8,977 nucleotides of DNA from Acetobacteraceae bacterium (lineage in GTDB: Bacteria; Pseudomonadota; Alphaproteobacteria; Acetobacterales; Acetobacteraceae), in contig CANJXD010000213.1 in NCBI GenBank assembly GCA_947478535.1, forward strand, positions 1 through 8,977, in the 5' to 3' direction. Below, piece after piece: positions 1 through 7,009 of this stretch. The notes under the pieces are model-generated. The model made no database searches. It had not been told where the DNA came from and saw only the letters and a list, made by a program, of their open reading frames with translations. The position numbers were made by a program, and so were the translations under genes. Each line of letters opens with the position of its first letter. Within the stretch, counting starts at the first letter, position 1.

Positions 1-603
1 GATGGACACCGCCGTGGCGCCCAGCTTCTCCACGCAATCGACGATCAGCCCGTCGATCACCGCACCCATGATGGGGTCGAGCCCCGTCGTCGGCGCGTCG
101 AAGAAGATGATGTCCGGCTCCGCCGCGATGGCGCGGGCGAGGCCGACGCGCTTCTGCATCCCGCCCGAGAGTTCGCTCGGCGATAGGTCGCCGACGCTGG
201 CCGCCAGGCCCACCTGGGCCAGCACCTCCGCCGCCTTGTCCCGCGCCTTGGCCCGGGTGATGCGGCGCTGGGCGAGGAGCTTGAAGCAGACATTCTCCCA
301 GACCGGCAGGCTGTCGAACAACGCGCCGTTCTGGAACAGCATGCCGATGCGGTCATTCACCTCGTCGCGCTGCGCGCGGGTCATGGTGGCGACGTCACGG
401 CCGTCGATCTCGATGCTGCCGGCATCGGGGGTGATCAGGCCGAGGATGCATTTCAGCATCACCGATTTGCCGGACCCCGACCCGCCCAGGATCACCATGG
501 AATGCTTCGCGCGGATGTCGAGATCGACGCCATCCAGCACCACCTTCGGGCCGAAGGCTTTCGTCAGCCCGCGCAGGCGGATCTTCGGGGTGGTGCTGCT
601 CAT
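1..603 (-). CDS. mlaF: MlaF-like ABC transporter ATPase (partial, 3' end missing)
   Basis: This is the ATP-binding subunit of a Mla-type phospholipid transporter, which powers lipid exchange between the inner and outer membranes together with the MlaE permease. The first 201 codons are visible; the gene runs off the low-coordinate edge before the H-loop histidine. Visible motifs are the Walker A GGSGSGKS (residues 40-47), the Q-loop Gln91 in the segment MLFQNG, the signature LSGGMQKR (145-152), and the Walker B/D-loop FFDAPTTGLDP (167-177). The residue after the Walker B Asp169 is Ala170 (codon GCG), where the family normally has the catalytic Glu. The ATG at 603-601 overlaps the mlaE stop as ATGA, so translation is probably coupled. 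The family call is firm because of the MlaE neighbour and the typical TTGLDPIMG stretch. Whether the protein hydrolyses ATP normally is open. Confidence 0.93.
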   Translation of the reverse strand, partial: MSSTTPKIRLRGLTKAFGPKVVLDGVDLDIRAKHSMVILGGSGSGKSVMLKCILGLITPDAGSIEIDGRDVATMTRAQRDEVNDRIGMLFQNGALFDSLPVWENVCFKLLAQRRITRAKARDKAAEVLAQVGLAASVGDLSPSELSGGMQKRVGLARAIAAEPDIIFFDAPTTGLDPIMGAVIDGLIVDCVEKLGATAVSI

Positions 604-1385
604 CGGGCGAACAGGATCGCGGTCAGGATGTAGTCCAGCGCCAGGATCAGGATGGAGGACGCCACCACGGCCGAGGTCGTCGCCCGCCCCACGCCCTGCG
701 CCCCGCCGCCAGACCGGTAGCCGGCCCAGCACCCCATCAGCGTGATGATGAAGCCGAACACCGCCGCCTTGATCAGCCCCGAGACCACGTCCGGGAACTG
801 CAGGAAGTCGAAGGTCGATTTGAGGTAGGCGCCGGACCCGAAGCCCAGTTGCTGTGTGCCGATCAGCCAGCCGCCCATCACGCCCAGGATATCCGCCACG
901 ATCACCAGCAGCGGCAGCGCCAGTGTCCCCGCCAACAGCCGCGGGGTGACCAGGTACTTCATCGGGTTGGTGGAGAGCGTGGACAGCGCATCGATCTGGT
1001 CGGTCACCCGCATGGTGCCGATCTCCGCCGCGAAGGCCGCGCCGATCCGCCCTGCCACCATCAGCCCCGCCAGCACCGGGCCCAATTCGCGGGTGATGGA
1101 GAGCACCACCACATTCGCCACCGCCCCTTCCGCGTTGAAGCGGGAAAAGCCGGTATAGGATTGCAGCGCCAGCACCATGCCGGTGAACACCGCCGTCAGC
1201 GCCACCACCGGCAGGCTGAACCAGGCGATTTCCACGAAGGCCTTGAGGAACAGCCGCGCATAGAAGGGCGGCCGCAGCAGGTGGCTCACCGCTTCCGCCG
1301 CGAAGACGGCGATGGCGCCGATCTCCCGCAGCAGCCCGATGACAAGGCGGCCCAGCGCCGCGGTCAGGTCCAGGGTGCGATCCAA
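600..1385 (-). CDS. mlaE: MlaE family ABC transporter permease
   Basis: This is the inner-membrane permease of the Mla/Ttg2-type lipid transporter, partner of the ATPase that follows. It has 261 residues, normal for the family. The hallmark conserved block covers residues 98-134: RELGPVLAG at 99-107, AGRIGAAFAAEIGTM at 111-125 and DQIDAL at 129-134. Hydrophobic segments lie around 52-75, 100-120, 150-175, 200-223 and 240-258. The start is a TTG at 1385-1383, 5 bases after the alr stop. No ATG or GTG start precedes it in frame, and the first internal ATG is codon 70, which would delete an essential part of the fold. There is no clear Shine-Dalgarno, so translation probably depends on ribosomes leaving alr. 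The gene overlaps mlaF by four bases (ATGA). MlaD and other partners would be expected beyond the window edge. Confidence 0.95.
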   Translation of the reverse strand: MDRTLDLTAALGRLVIGLLREIGAIAVFAAEAVSHLLRPPFYARLFLKAFVEIAWFSLPVVALTAVFTGMVLALQSYTGFSRFNAEGAVANVVVLSITRELGPVLAGLMVAGRIGAAFAAEIGTMRVTDQIDALSTLSTNPMKYLVTPRLLAGTLALPLLVIVADILGVMGGWLIGTQQLGFGSGAYLKSTFDFLQFPDVVSGLIKAAVFGFIITLMGCWAGYRSGGGAQGVGRATTSAVVASSILILALDYILTAILFAR

Positions 1386-1390
1386 GGCGG

Positions 1391-2473
1391 TCAGGCGCCG
1401 CCGGTGTAGAGGCGGGCGTAGCGCGCGCCGAGCGAGGTCAGCACCTCATACCCGATGGTGCCGCAGCGCGCCGCGATATCGTCCGGCGTATTGCCGGGCC
1501 CGCCGATCAGCATCACGGCATCGCCCGCCTGCGCTTCCGGCACATCCGTCACGTCGAAGGTGGTCAGATCCATCGATACCCGGCCTATGAGGGGCACGAC
1601 CCGCCCGCGCAACAACGCGAGAGAACGGCCCGAGAGGCTGCGAAGGTAGCCATCGGCATAGCCCGCCGCAACGGTGGCCACCCGGCGCGCGCCCTGGGAG
1701 ACCCAGGAAGCGCCATAACCCACGCTCTCGCCTGCCCCGATCTGCCGCACCTGCAAGATCGGCACCTCGAGCGAAACAACCTGTCGCATCGGATTCGGGG
1801 CTTCCGGCGTCGGGTTGATGCCATAGAGCGCGCAGCCCGGGCGCGCGAGGGCGGACCGAAATCCCTCGCCGAGGAAGATGCCGGAGGAATTGGCGAAGCT
1901 GCGCGGCACGCCGGGCGCGATCGGGCAGGCAGCGAAACGGGCATGCTGGGCCGCGTTCATGGGGTGCGCGGGTTCATCGGCACAGGCCAGATGCGTCATC
2001 ACGAAGCGCAGGTCGAGACCGGCCAGCATCCCGGGGTCCTCAGCCAGCCGCGCCTGTTCCCCGGCATCGAGGCCGAGGCGGGACATGCCGGTATCGAGAT
2101 GCAGCAGCGCCGGCCGCGCCAGCCCCGCCGCGCGCCCCGCCGCCGCATGGGTGAGCAGATCGGGCAGCCCGTTCAGCACCGGCCACAACCCGGCCCCTTC
2201 GTCAGACCCTGGCGGAAAGCCGTTCAGCACGGCAATCGCCGGCCCGGCCCCGATCGCCTGCCGCAGCGCCAGCCCTTCCAGCAGATGCGCCACGAAGAAG
2301 GTCGCGCAGCCGGCATCCCGCAGCGCGCGCGCCACCGGACCGGCGCCGAGCCCATAGGCATCCGCCTTCACCACCCCCGCGCAGGGCGCACCATGCCGGG
2401 CGGACAGGTCCCGCCAATTGGCGACGATGGCGCCGAGATCGACCCGCAGCACGCCCTGCCCCGCCACCATCAC
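1391..2473 (-). CDS. alr: Alanine racemase
   Basis: This PLP-dependent enzyme interconverts L- and D-alanine in the cytoplasm and supplies D-Ala for peptidoglycan. It has 360 residues, a normal length. The PLP lysine is Lys36 in the motif VVKADAYGLG (34-43), and the second catalytic base is Tyr253 in SVGYGASW (250-257). Other family landmarks are MSRLG (130-134), the RPGCALYG block (211-218), AGYADGY (270-276) and GRVSMD (297-302). The start is either GTG at 2473 or ATG at 2470. The ATG overlaps the TGA of the upstream acetyltransferase gene by one base (TGATG), and the GTG overlaps it by four; the ATG start is slightly preferred and would lower all residue numbers by one. mlaE starts 5 bases after the stop. 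The dnaB-alr neighbourhood is familiar in Alphaproteobacteria; here an acetyltransferase gene lies between the two. Confidence 0.97.
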   Translation of the reverse strand: MMVAGQGVLRVDLGAIVANWRDLSARHGAPCAGVVKADAYGLGAGPVARALRDAGCATFFVAHLLEGLALRQAIGAGPAIAVLNGFPPGSDEGAGLWPVLNGLPDLLTHAAAGRAAGLARPALLHLDTGMSRLGLDAGEQARLAEDPGMLAGLDLRFVMTHLACADEPAHPMNAAQHARFAACPIAPGVPRSFANSSGIFLGEGFRSALARPGCALYGINPTPEAPNPMRQVVSLEVPILQVRQIGAGESVGYGASWVSQGARRVATVAAGYADGYLRSLSGRSLALLRGRVVPLIGRVSMDLTTFDVTDVPEAQAGDAVMLIGGPGNTPDDIAARCGTIGYEVLTSLGARYARLYTGGA

Positions 2474-2934
2474 AGATCCCGCCGATAGACGACGAAGCCG
2501 GACCGCTCCGCCACCTGGTCATAAAGCCGCATCGCCACGGCATTGGTTTCATGGGTGTGCCAATAGACGCGCCGGGCGCCTGCCTCCCGCGCCCGGGCAT
2601 AGACGCCCTCGATCAGCGCCCGGCCGACGCCGCGCCCGCGCACTTCCGGCGTCGCGAACAAATCCTGGAGGTAGCAGGTCGGCCCCACCATGCCGGTGTT
2701 GCGGTGGAAGATGATGTGGGCGAGGCCGAGCAGTCGCCCCTGCCATTCCGCCACCAGCGCTTCCATCGGCTCCATGCCGTCGAAGAACCGCTCCCACGTC
2801 GCCGCCGTCAGCGCCGCCGCCGGCGCGGTTTCGCCCGCGCGGCCGTAGAAGGCGTTGTAGCCCTCCCACAGCGGCAGCCATCCCGGGAAATCATCCGGCA
2901 CCACGGGCCGGACGAGCAGCGCCTCAGTCGCCAT
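2470..2934 (-). CDS. GNAT family N-acetyltransferase (Hpa2/Hpa3-like)
   Basis: This is a single-domain, acetyl-CoA-dependent N-acetyltransferase of 154 residues from the ATG at 2934. The acetyl-CoA phosphate-binding motif A is RGRGVG (99-104), preceded by the strand YLQDLF (88-93). The C-terminal half holds VYWHTHETN (123-131), MRLYDQVAERSGF (135-147) and a final YRR. That YW-T-ESN/ETN-LY pattern, plus the WERFFD segment near residues 47-52, resembles from memory the yeast Hpa2/Hpa3 acetyltransferases; Hpa3 is known to acetylate D-amino acids. The substrate here is not shown by sequence. The start at 2934 overlaps the dnaB end by 11 bases and leaves only a few residues before the first strand (LLVRP). 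An ATG at 2967 would add 11 low-complexity residues and overlap dnaB by 44 bases. The stop overlaps the alr start, so the two are probably co-translated. Confidence 0.88.
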   Translation of the reverse strand: MATEALLVRPVVPDDFPGWLPLWEGYNAFYGRAGETAPAAALTAATWERFFDGMEPMEALVAEWQGRLLGLAHIIFHRNTGMVGPTCYLQDLFATPEVRGRGVGRALIEGVYARAREAGARRVYWHTHETNAVAMRLYDQVAERSGFVVYRRDL

Positions 2935-4459
2935 AGCCACCGTCATGCTGCTGGTCGAGGTCGCCAAACCGGGTGAATTCGCCTTCGAAGAACAGCTTAA
3001 TGGTGCCGGTCGGGCCGTGCCGCTGCTTGGCGATGATCAGCTCCGCCTTGTTGTGCGCGCCTTCCATGTCCCGCTGCCACTTCTCCGTGGCTTCCTGGAG
3101 CTTCTGCGGATTTTCGAAGTTCAGCTCCTTCGGCTGGCGCTGGGAGAGGTAGTATTCGTCACGATAGACGAACATCACCATGTCCGCGTCCTGCTCGATC
3201 GAGCCGGATTCGCGCAAATCCGACAGCTGCGGCCGCTTGTCCTCCCGCTGTTCGACCTGGCGCGAAAGCTGGGACAGGGCGATGACCGGGATCGACAATT
3301 CCTTCGCGATCGCCTTCAGCCCCTGAGTGATCATGCTGATTTCCAGCACGCGGCTTTCCGGCTTGGTGCCCGCGGCCGGGCGCATCAGCTGGAGGTAGTC
3401 CACCACCACCAGGTCGAGCCCCCGGGTGCGCTGCAAGCGCCGGCAGCGCGTCCGCAGCGCGGAGATGCTGATCGCCGGCGTATCGTCGATCCAGAGCGGC
3501 AGCGCCTGCAATTCGCGGCTGACCTCCAGGAACTTGTCGAAATCCCGCTGCGCGATGTCGCCGCGCCGGATGCGGTCGCCGCTGATCCGCGCTTCCTCCG
3601 ACAGCAGACGGGTGGCGAGCTGGTCGCTGCTCATTTCCAGGGAGAAGATGGCGACGCCACCGCGCGGGATGGCGTTCGGGTCATTCTCCCGCGCCTTGCG
3701 GAGGATGCTGCGCGCGGCGCCGAAGGCGATCTTGGTGGCGAGCGCGGTCTTGCCCATGGCCGGGCGTCCCGCGAGGATCAGCAGGTCCGATTTGTGCAGC
3801 CCGCCCGTCTTCGCATCATAGTCGCGCAGCCCGGTGGACAGGCCGCTGACACCGCCGGGGTTGGAAAAGGCGGTGGCCGCCTGCTGGACGGCGGTGGCCA
3901 GCGCCTTTTCGAAGGTGACGAAGCCGCCATCGGAGCCATTGTCCTTGGCCAGGTCGAACAGCGCCTGTTCGGCGGATTCCATCTGCTGCCGGCCATCGAG
4001 CTCCGGCTCCGACCCGAAAGCGCGGTTGACCATCTCCTCGCCGAGATCGACGAGTTGGCGGCGCATCCAGGCGTCGTGGACAACGCGGCCATATTCCCCG
4101 GCATTGATGACGCCGACCATGGCCGAGAGCAGTTGCGCGAGATAGGCGGGGCCGCCCACCTCATCCAGCAGGCCATTATGCTCGAATTCGGACCGCAGCG
4201 TGACGGCATCCGCGAGCTGCCCGGCTTCGACCCGGCGCTGGATGGCGCCGTAGATGCGGCCGTGGATACCATCCGCGAAATGCGCCGGGGCGAGGAATTC
4301 GCTGACCCGCTCATAGGCCTTGTTGTTCGCCAGCAGCGCGCCCAGCAGCGCCTGTTCCGCTTCCAGATTGGCGGGCGGCATGCGCTGGGACAGGCCAAGC
4401 AGGCCTTCTCCGAGGGAACCGGCGCCGAGGGAACCGGGGGGGGAGCCGAAGGTATTCAT
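2924..4459 (-). CDS. dnaB: Replicative DNA helicase DnaB
   Basis: This is the hexameric 5'-3' helicase that unwinds DNA at the replication fork and recruits primase. From the ATG at 4459 it has 511 residues. The N-terminal primase-interacting domain begins at PPANLEAEQALLG (28-40), and the RecA-like C-terminal domain holds Walker A AGRPAMGKT (230-238), SLEMS (273-277), Walker B LVVVDYLQLM (350-359), SQLSRQVEQR (396-405) and the arginine-finger segment KQRHGPTG (478-485). No intein interrupts these sites, which are common intein targets in DnaB. The frame stays open upstream to an ATG at 4588, but those 43 residues look like translated non-coding DNA and would run into the rplI terminator, so 4459 is preferred. 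No good Shine-Dalgarno precedes it. The gene probably has its own promoter after that terminator and leads the downstream acetyltransferase-alr-mlaE-mlaF run. Confidence 0.97.
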   Translation of the reverse strand: MNTFGSPPGSLGAGSLGEGLLGLSQRMPPANLEAEQALLGALLANNKAYERVSEFLAPAHFADGIHGRIYGAIQRRVEAGQLADAVTLRSEFEHNGLLDEVGGPAYLAQLLSAMVGVINAGEYGRVVHDAWMRRQLVDLGEEMVNRAFGSEPELDGRQQMESAEQALFDLAKDNGSDGGFVTFEKALATAVQQAATAFSNPGGVSGLSTGLRDYDAKTGGLHKSDLLILAGRPAMGKTALATKIAFGAARSILRKARENDPNAIPRGGVAIFSLEMSSDQLATRLLSEEARISGDRIRRGDIAQRDFDKFLEVSRELQALPLWIDDTPAISISALRTRCRRLQRTRGLDLVVVDYLQLMRPAAGTKPESRVLEISMITQGLKAIAKELSIPVIALSQLSRQVEQREDKRPQLSDLRESGSIEQDADMVMFVYRDEYYLSQRQPKELNFENPQKLQEATEKWQRDMEGAHNKAELIIAKQRHGPTGTIKLFFEGEFTRFGDLDQQHDGGYGD

Positions 4460-4516
4460 GCCGGCATCATAGCGCGGCGGACCGGTCTTCTGCGCCGGGT
4501 CTATTGACGTCCCGGC

Positions 4517-4525
4517 TGTGGATAG
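4517..4525 (-). promoter_or_regulatory. DnaA-box-like 9-mer upstream of dnaB
   Basis: The minus strand reads CTATCCACA, eight of nine bases matching the DnaA box consensus TTATCCACA. It sits about 58 bases before the dnaB start codon, downstream of the rplI terminator, where it could let DnaA influence dnaB transcription. It is one isolated site with no cluster, so chance occurrence is a serious alternative. Confidence 0.3.
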
Positions 4526-4590
4526 CGGGGAGGAAATTCGATGCCGGCGCCGGATGCGCCCCAAGGGCGGACTGCCAGCGCCGGACAAGC

Positions 4591-4626
4591 AAAAGCGCGG
4601 CGCGACGCCAGTGGCATCGCGCCGCG
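4591..4626 (-). terminator. Rho-independent terminator after rplI
   Basis: On the minus-strand transcript the arm CGCGGCGCGAUGCC (4626-4613) pairs with GGCGUCGCGCCGCG (4609-4596) through 14 base pairs including one U-G wobble, closing a 3-base loop ACU. After one C comes the run UUUU (4594-4591). This is a strong GC stem with a short U tract and should end the rpsF-rpsR-DUF2232-rplI transcript before dnaB. Confidence 0.85.
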
Positions 4627-4645
4627 ATCATGTCGCGCGGGATGG

Positions 4646-4668
4646 CCGGCGGGGGATGCCCCCGCCGG
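4646..4668 (-). terminator. GC-rich hairpin immediately after rplI stop
   Basis: A perfect 10-base-pair stem (CCGGCGGGGG / CCCCCGCCGG) with a 3-base loop begins 7 bases after the rplI stop codon. It has no U tract after it on the minus strand. It probably protects the 3' end or assists the true terminator 20 bases further on, rather than terminating by itself. Confidence 0.55.
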
Positions 4669-4675
4669 GCCAGGA

Positions 4676-5248
4676 TCAATCGCGCTCGGACGCCGCGCCG
4701 AGTTCGGCGAGCTCAGCGGCCAGTTCGGCCTCCAGGCTCTCTTCCTCGGCCTGGTCGGCGGCGCGCACATCCTCGCCACGGGCCTGCTTCTCGGATTCCT
4801 CGACGGAACGGGCGACGTTCACGGCGACGGGGATCGAGACTTCAGGGTGCAGGGCGACGCGGACCATGGAGACGCCAAGCGTCTTGATCGGCAGTTCCAG
4901 CATCACCTGGTTGCGGTCCACGGTCAGGCCGGAGACCTTGCAGGCATCCGCGATATCGCGCGCGGAGACGGAGCCATAGAGGCTGCCGCTTTCGCCAGCG
5001 GACCGGATGAGGACGACCGAGAGGCCGTGCACGCGCTCTGCGACGCGCTCGGCTTCTTCACGCCGCTTGAGGTTCAGCGCCTCAAGCTGCACGCGCTCGC
5101 GTTCGAAGCGGGCGAGGTTGTCCTTGTTGGCACGAATGGCCTTGCCCTGGGGCAGGAGGAAGTTGCGCGCGTAACCAGGGCGGACCTTCACAAGCTCGCC
5201 CATCTGGCCGAGCTTCTCCACCCGTTGCATCAAGATGACTTCGATCAT
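4676..5248 (-). CDS. rplI: 50S ribosomal protein L9 (bL9)
   Basis: bL9 binds 23S rRNA near the L1 stalk base and helps maintain reading-frame fidelity. The N-terminal domain starts [15 protein letters not shown] and carries the family signature [13 protein letters not shown] (25-37). A charged helix at about 41-74 links it to the C-terminal domain (about 75-148), which contains SGSLYGSVS (87-95) and ends at PVAVNV. The protein has 190 residues against about 150 for E. coli, because of a 41-residue tail (150-190) with 15 Asp/Glu and only 4 Lys/Arg. Such acidic tails are, as I recall, common in alphaproteobacterial L9. The ATG follows the membrane-protein stop by 11 bases with a weak ribosome binding site, which suggests operon translation. 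Two hairpins follow the stop. Confidence 0.97.
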   Translation of the reverse strand: MIEVILMQRVEKLGQMGELVKVRPGYARNFLLPQGKAIRANKDNLARFERERVQLEALNLKRREEAERVAERVHGLSVVLIRSAGESGSLYGSVSARDIADACKVSGLTVDRNQVMLELPIKTLGVSMVRVALHPEVSIPVAVNVARSVEESEKQARGEDVRAADQAEEESLEAELAAELAELGAASERD

Positions 5249-5259
5249 GGCTGCACCGT

Positions 5260-6207
5260 TCAGCTCTGCGGGGGCGACGCGCCGCGCCGGCCCCGGGTTC
5301 CGTTGAGGATATCGAACAGGCCGTAGCCGGTGACGGCGAGCGCCACCGGAACGGAAATCACCAGCAGCGCCGCATAGGCGCCGCCGAGCACCATGGGACG
5401 GCCGCGCAAGGCGCGCGTGGCGCGGTGCAAGCCGGCCAACCCATGCAGAAATACCGGCACCAGCAGCGCCAGCATGATGGAGAGCGGAACCGCGTCCACA
5501 CCCTCATCCGCCGCGAGCCAGATGCCGAAGGCGAGCGCCGGCAGCACCGCGTACCAGGCCGGCAGCCGGGCTTCACGCCAGGCCGGCGCAGCGCCGATGA
5601 CGCCGGCGCGGACCAGCAGGCCAGCAGCCGCCGCGGCATTCAGCAGCAGCGCCAGCGCCACCCAGAAGCCGATCGCGGCCGCCTTCACCCGCACCAGATC
5701 CGCCACCATGGCATCGGGCACGGAGACCCCCATGCGCGCCAGGGCGTGTTCCACCACCTCGCGCATCGCGCCTTCCATCCCGCCCGGCGCATCCGCCAGC
5801 AGAAACGCCGCGATCGCGACGCCCGTCGCGGGCATCAGCCCCAGAAGGGTGAAGGCGTGGCCCAGATCAGGCTCCGGCCCACGCCGGACGGCGAGGACCA
5901 AGGCCGCCACCGGCGCCCCGAAGACAGCAAGGTAAAGCCCGAGGCCGAGCGTGGAGCCCACCAGCAGCAGCGCCAGCGCGGCGATGCCGATGGATGCCAC
6001 CAATGCCACCGGCCCAAAGCCGATCCCGGCCAGGAACAGCGGCAGCGGCGCCAACCAGAGGGTCAGCGCCCCGCCACCGATCCCGCGGAAGGCCCAGAGG
6101 ATCAACACAGCGGAAGCGAGGCCCGCCGCACCGGCCGCAAGCCAGCGAGGATCGGACGCGATGCGCCCTTCCTGCTCTCTCTCGTCCTGGGTGCCGCCCA
6201 TGGCCAT
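5260..6207 (-). CDS. DUF2232-like polytopic membrane protein
   Basis: This 315-residue protein of unknown function is almost entirely hydrophobic. Likely membrane segments are at about 22-41, 47-64, 66-84, 88-107, 118-138, 173-199, 217-232, 239-261 and 273-296. The first 20 residues are charged and cytoplasmic-looking, and a hydrophilic, partly helical loop lies at about 140-172. It ends with [10 protein letters not shown] and a basic, proline-containing tail. Position between rpsR and rplI, the size and the topology match the DUF2232 (YybS-like) membrane proteins seen at this spot in many Alphaproteobacteria; the family name rests on that context and on recall, not on a search. The start is ATG 6207, with a GGCGGA purine-rich stretch just upstream; ATG 6201 is also possible. 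It sits 25 bases after rpsR and 11 before rplI, so it is co-transcribed with ribosomal genes. Confidence 0.85.
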   Translation of the reverse strand: MAMGGTQDEREQEGRIASDPRWLAAGAAGLASAVLILWAFRGIGGGALTLWLAPLPLFLAGIGFGPVALVASIGIAALALLLVGSTLGLGLYLAVFGAPVAALVLAVRRGPEPDLGHAFTLLGLMPATGVAIAAFLLADAPGGMEGAMREVVEHALARMGVSVPDAMVADLVRVKAAAIGFWVALALLLNAAAAAGLLVRAGVIGAAPAWREARLPAWYAVLPALAFGIWLAADEGVDAVPLSIMLALLVPVFLHGLAGLHRATRALRGRPMVLGGAYAALLVISVPVALAVTGYGLFDILNGTRGRRGASPPQS

Positions 6208-6232
6208 GCGCCGTCCGCCGTCCCGGCCCTGA

Positions 6233-6520
6233 TCAGTCGTTGATCACGTAGGGCAGCAGCGCCAGGAAGCGGGCGCGCTTGATGGCGTTCGCCAACTCAC
6301 GCTGCTTCTTCGCGCTGACGGCCGTGATGCGGCTCGGCACGATCTTGCCGCGCTCCGACAGGAAGCGGGACAGCAGGCGGACGTCCTTGTAGTCGATCTT
6401 CGGCGCCTGGGGGCCGGAGAAGGGGCAGGACTTGCGGCGGCGGTAGAACGGCCGGCGAGCACCCACGGCGGGGCGGCGCAGGGCGGGGTTCAGCGAAATC
6501 TCTTCGTTGCGGTCGGACAT
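6233..6520 (-). CDS. rpsR: 30S ribosomal protein S18 (bS18)
   Basis: bS18 binds 16S rRNA in the platform of the small subunit as a dimer with bS6. The 95-residue protein has the family's basic N-terminal region ([13 protein letters not shown], about 22-34), then [19 protein letters not shown] (42-60), [18 protein letters not shown] (63-80) and [11 protein letters not shown], all typical of S18. The ATG at 6520 is preceded by AGGAG nine bases upstream. That ribosome binding site lies just before the rpsF stop codon, so S6 and S18 synthesis can be coupled. The length is slightly greater than the roughly 75 residues of E. coli, through an N-terminal extension of about 20 residues. Confidence 0.97.
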   Translation of the reverse strand: MSDRNEEISLNPALRRPAVGARRPFYRRRKSCPFSGPQAPKIDYKDVRLLSRFLSERGKIVPSRITAVSAKKQRELANAIKRARFLALLPYVIND

Positions 6521-6526
6521 CTCAGA

Positions 6527-7003
6527 TCACTCCTCGCCCGGGCCCATGTCGAGTTCTTCACGCGGACGCGCGCGGTATTCCTCGCGGTCATCGCGTTCAC
6601 GCCCACCGCCGGTGCGGCCAGAGCCGAAGCGGCCGGCCGGGCGTGGGCCGCGGAAGCCGCGGTCACGCTCCCGGTCCTCGCCACGACGGGCCAGGATGGC
6701 GGAAGGCGCCTCGTCGATCGTCTCGACGCGCAGCGTCAGCGTCCGGAGCACGTCCTCATGCAGGCCGAGCTGGCGCTCGACTTCCTGCACGGCGGCCGGC
6801 GGAGCGGAGATCCCGAGGAGCAGGTAATGCGCCTTGCGGTTCTTCTTGATCTTGTAGGCAAGACCACGCAGGCCCCAGTATTCCTGCTTCTTGATTTCGC
6901 CGCCGAGCTCGCCGAGCGTCGTCGCCACCTGGGCGGCGATCGCCTCGACCTGCTGTTGCGTGATGTCGTTACGTGCCATGAGCACGCATTCATACAAGGG
7001 CAT
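6527..7003 (-). CDS. rpsF: 30S ribosomal protein S6 (bS6) with long charged tail
   Basis: bS6 pairs with bS18 on the 30S platform. The ferredoxin-like core covers residues 1 to about 100: MPLYECVLMARND at the start, the TTLGELGGEI segment (28-37), YWGLRGLAYKIKKNRKAHY (42-60) and LRTLTLRVE (86-94). Residues from about 101 to 158 form a low-complexity tail rich in Arg, Gly, Asp and Glu (for example GFRGPRPAGRFGSGR). Charged C-terminal tails are common in S6; in E. coli the tail is modified with glutamates by RimK, and this one also ends with Glu-Glu. The start at 7003 has an excellent ribosome binding site (GGAGG, 6-base spacing). The gene opens the operon. Confidence 0.97.
   Translation of the reverse strand: MPLYECVLMARNDITQQQVEAIAAQVATTLGELGGEIKKQEYWGLRGLAYKIKKNRKAHYLLLGISAPPAAVQEVERQLGLHEDVLRTLTLRVETIDEAPSAILARRGEDRERDRGFRGPRPAGRFGSGRTGGGRERDDREEYRARPREELDMGPGEE
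6530..6534 (-). promoter_or_regulatory. Ribosome binding site of rpsR
   Basis: AGGAG on the minus strand lies 9 bases before the rpsR ATG and directly abuts the rpsF TGA stop. This supports the rpsR start at 6520 and suggests that ribosomes finishing rpsF can reinitiate. Confidence 0.7.
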
Positions 7004-7009
7004 CGGGTC

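Larger units (their letters stand above)
4460..4675. other. Intergenic region between rplI and dnaB
   Basis: These 216 bases hold two hairpins just after rplI (the second a good terminator) and one DnaA-box-like 9-mer. A dnaB promoter must lie in the stretch from about 4590 to 4460 if the terminator works, but I cannot point to a convincing -35/-10 pair. I see no small gene with a ribosome binding site here. Confidence 0.8.

Noticed and set aside
2..745. A 247-codon plus-strand open frame over mlaF and the end of mlaE
   Set aside because: It is antisense to both well-supported genes and its translation is Ser/Arg/Pro-rich noise with no family resemblance.
2935..2967. Longer acetyltransferase start at 2967
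   Set aside because: It adds 11 Ser/Thr/Ala-rich residues and enlarges the dnaB overlap to 44 bases without improving the fold or ribosome binding site.
4456..4470. Tiny upstream frame ATG-ATG-CCG-GCA-TGA overlapping the dnaB start as ATGA
   Set aside because: It has no ribosome binding site and only four codons, so coincidence is more likely than a real leader peptide.
2945..4507. A 520-codon open frame on the plus strand opposite dnaB
   Set aside because: It lies antisense to an unmistakable dnaB, has the odd composition expected of a GC-rich shadow frame, and shows no recognisable domain or ribosome binding site.
4460..4588. N-terminal extension of dnaB to an ATG at 4588
   Set aside because: The extra 43 residues look like non-coding translation, and the start would sit right at the U tract of the rplI terminator; normal DnaB length fits the ATG at 4459.
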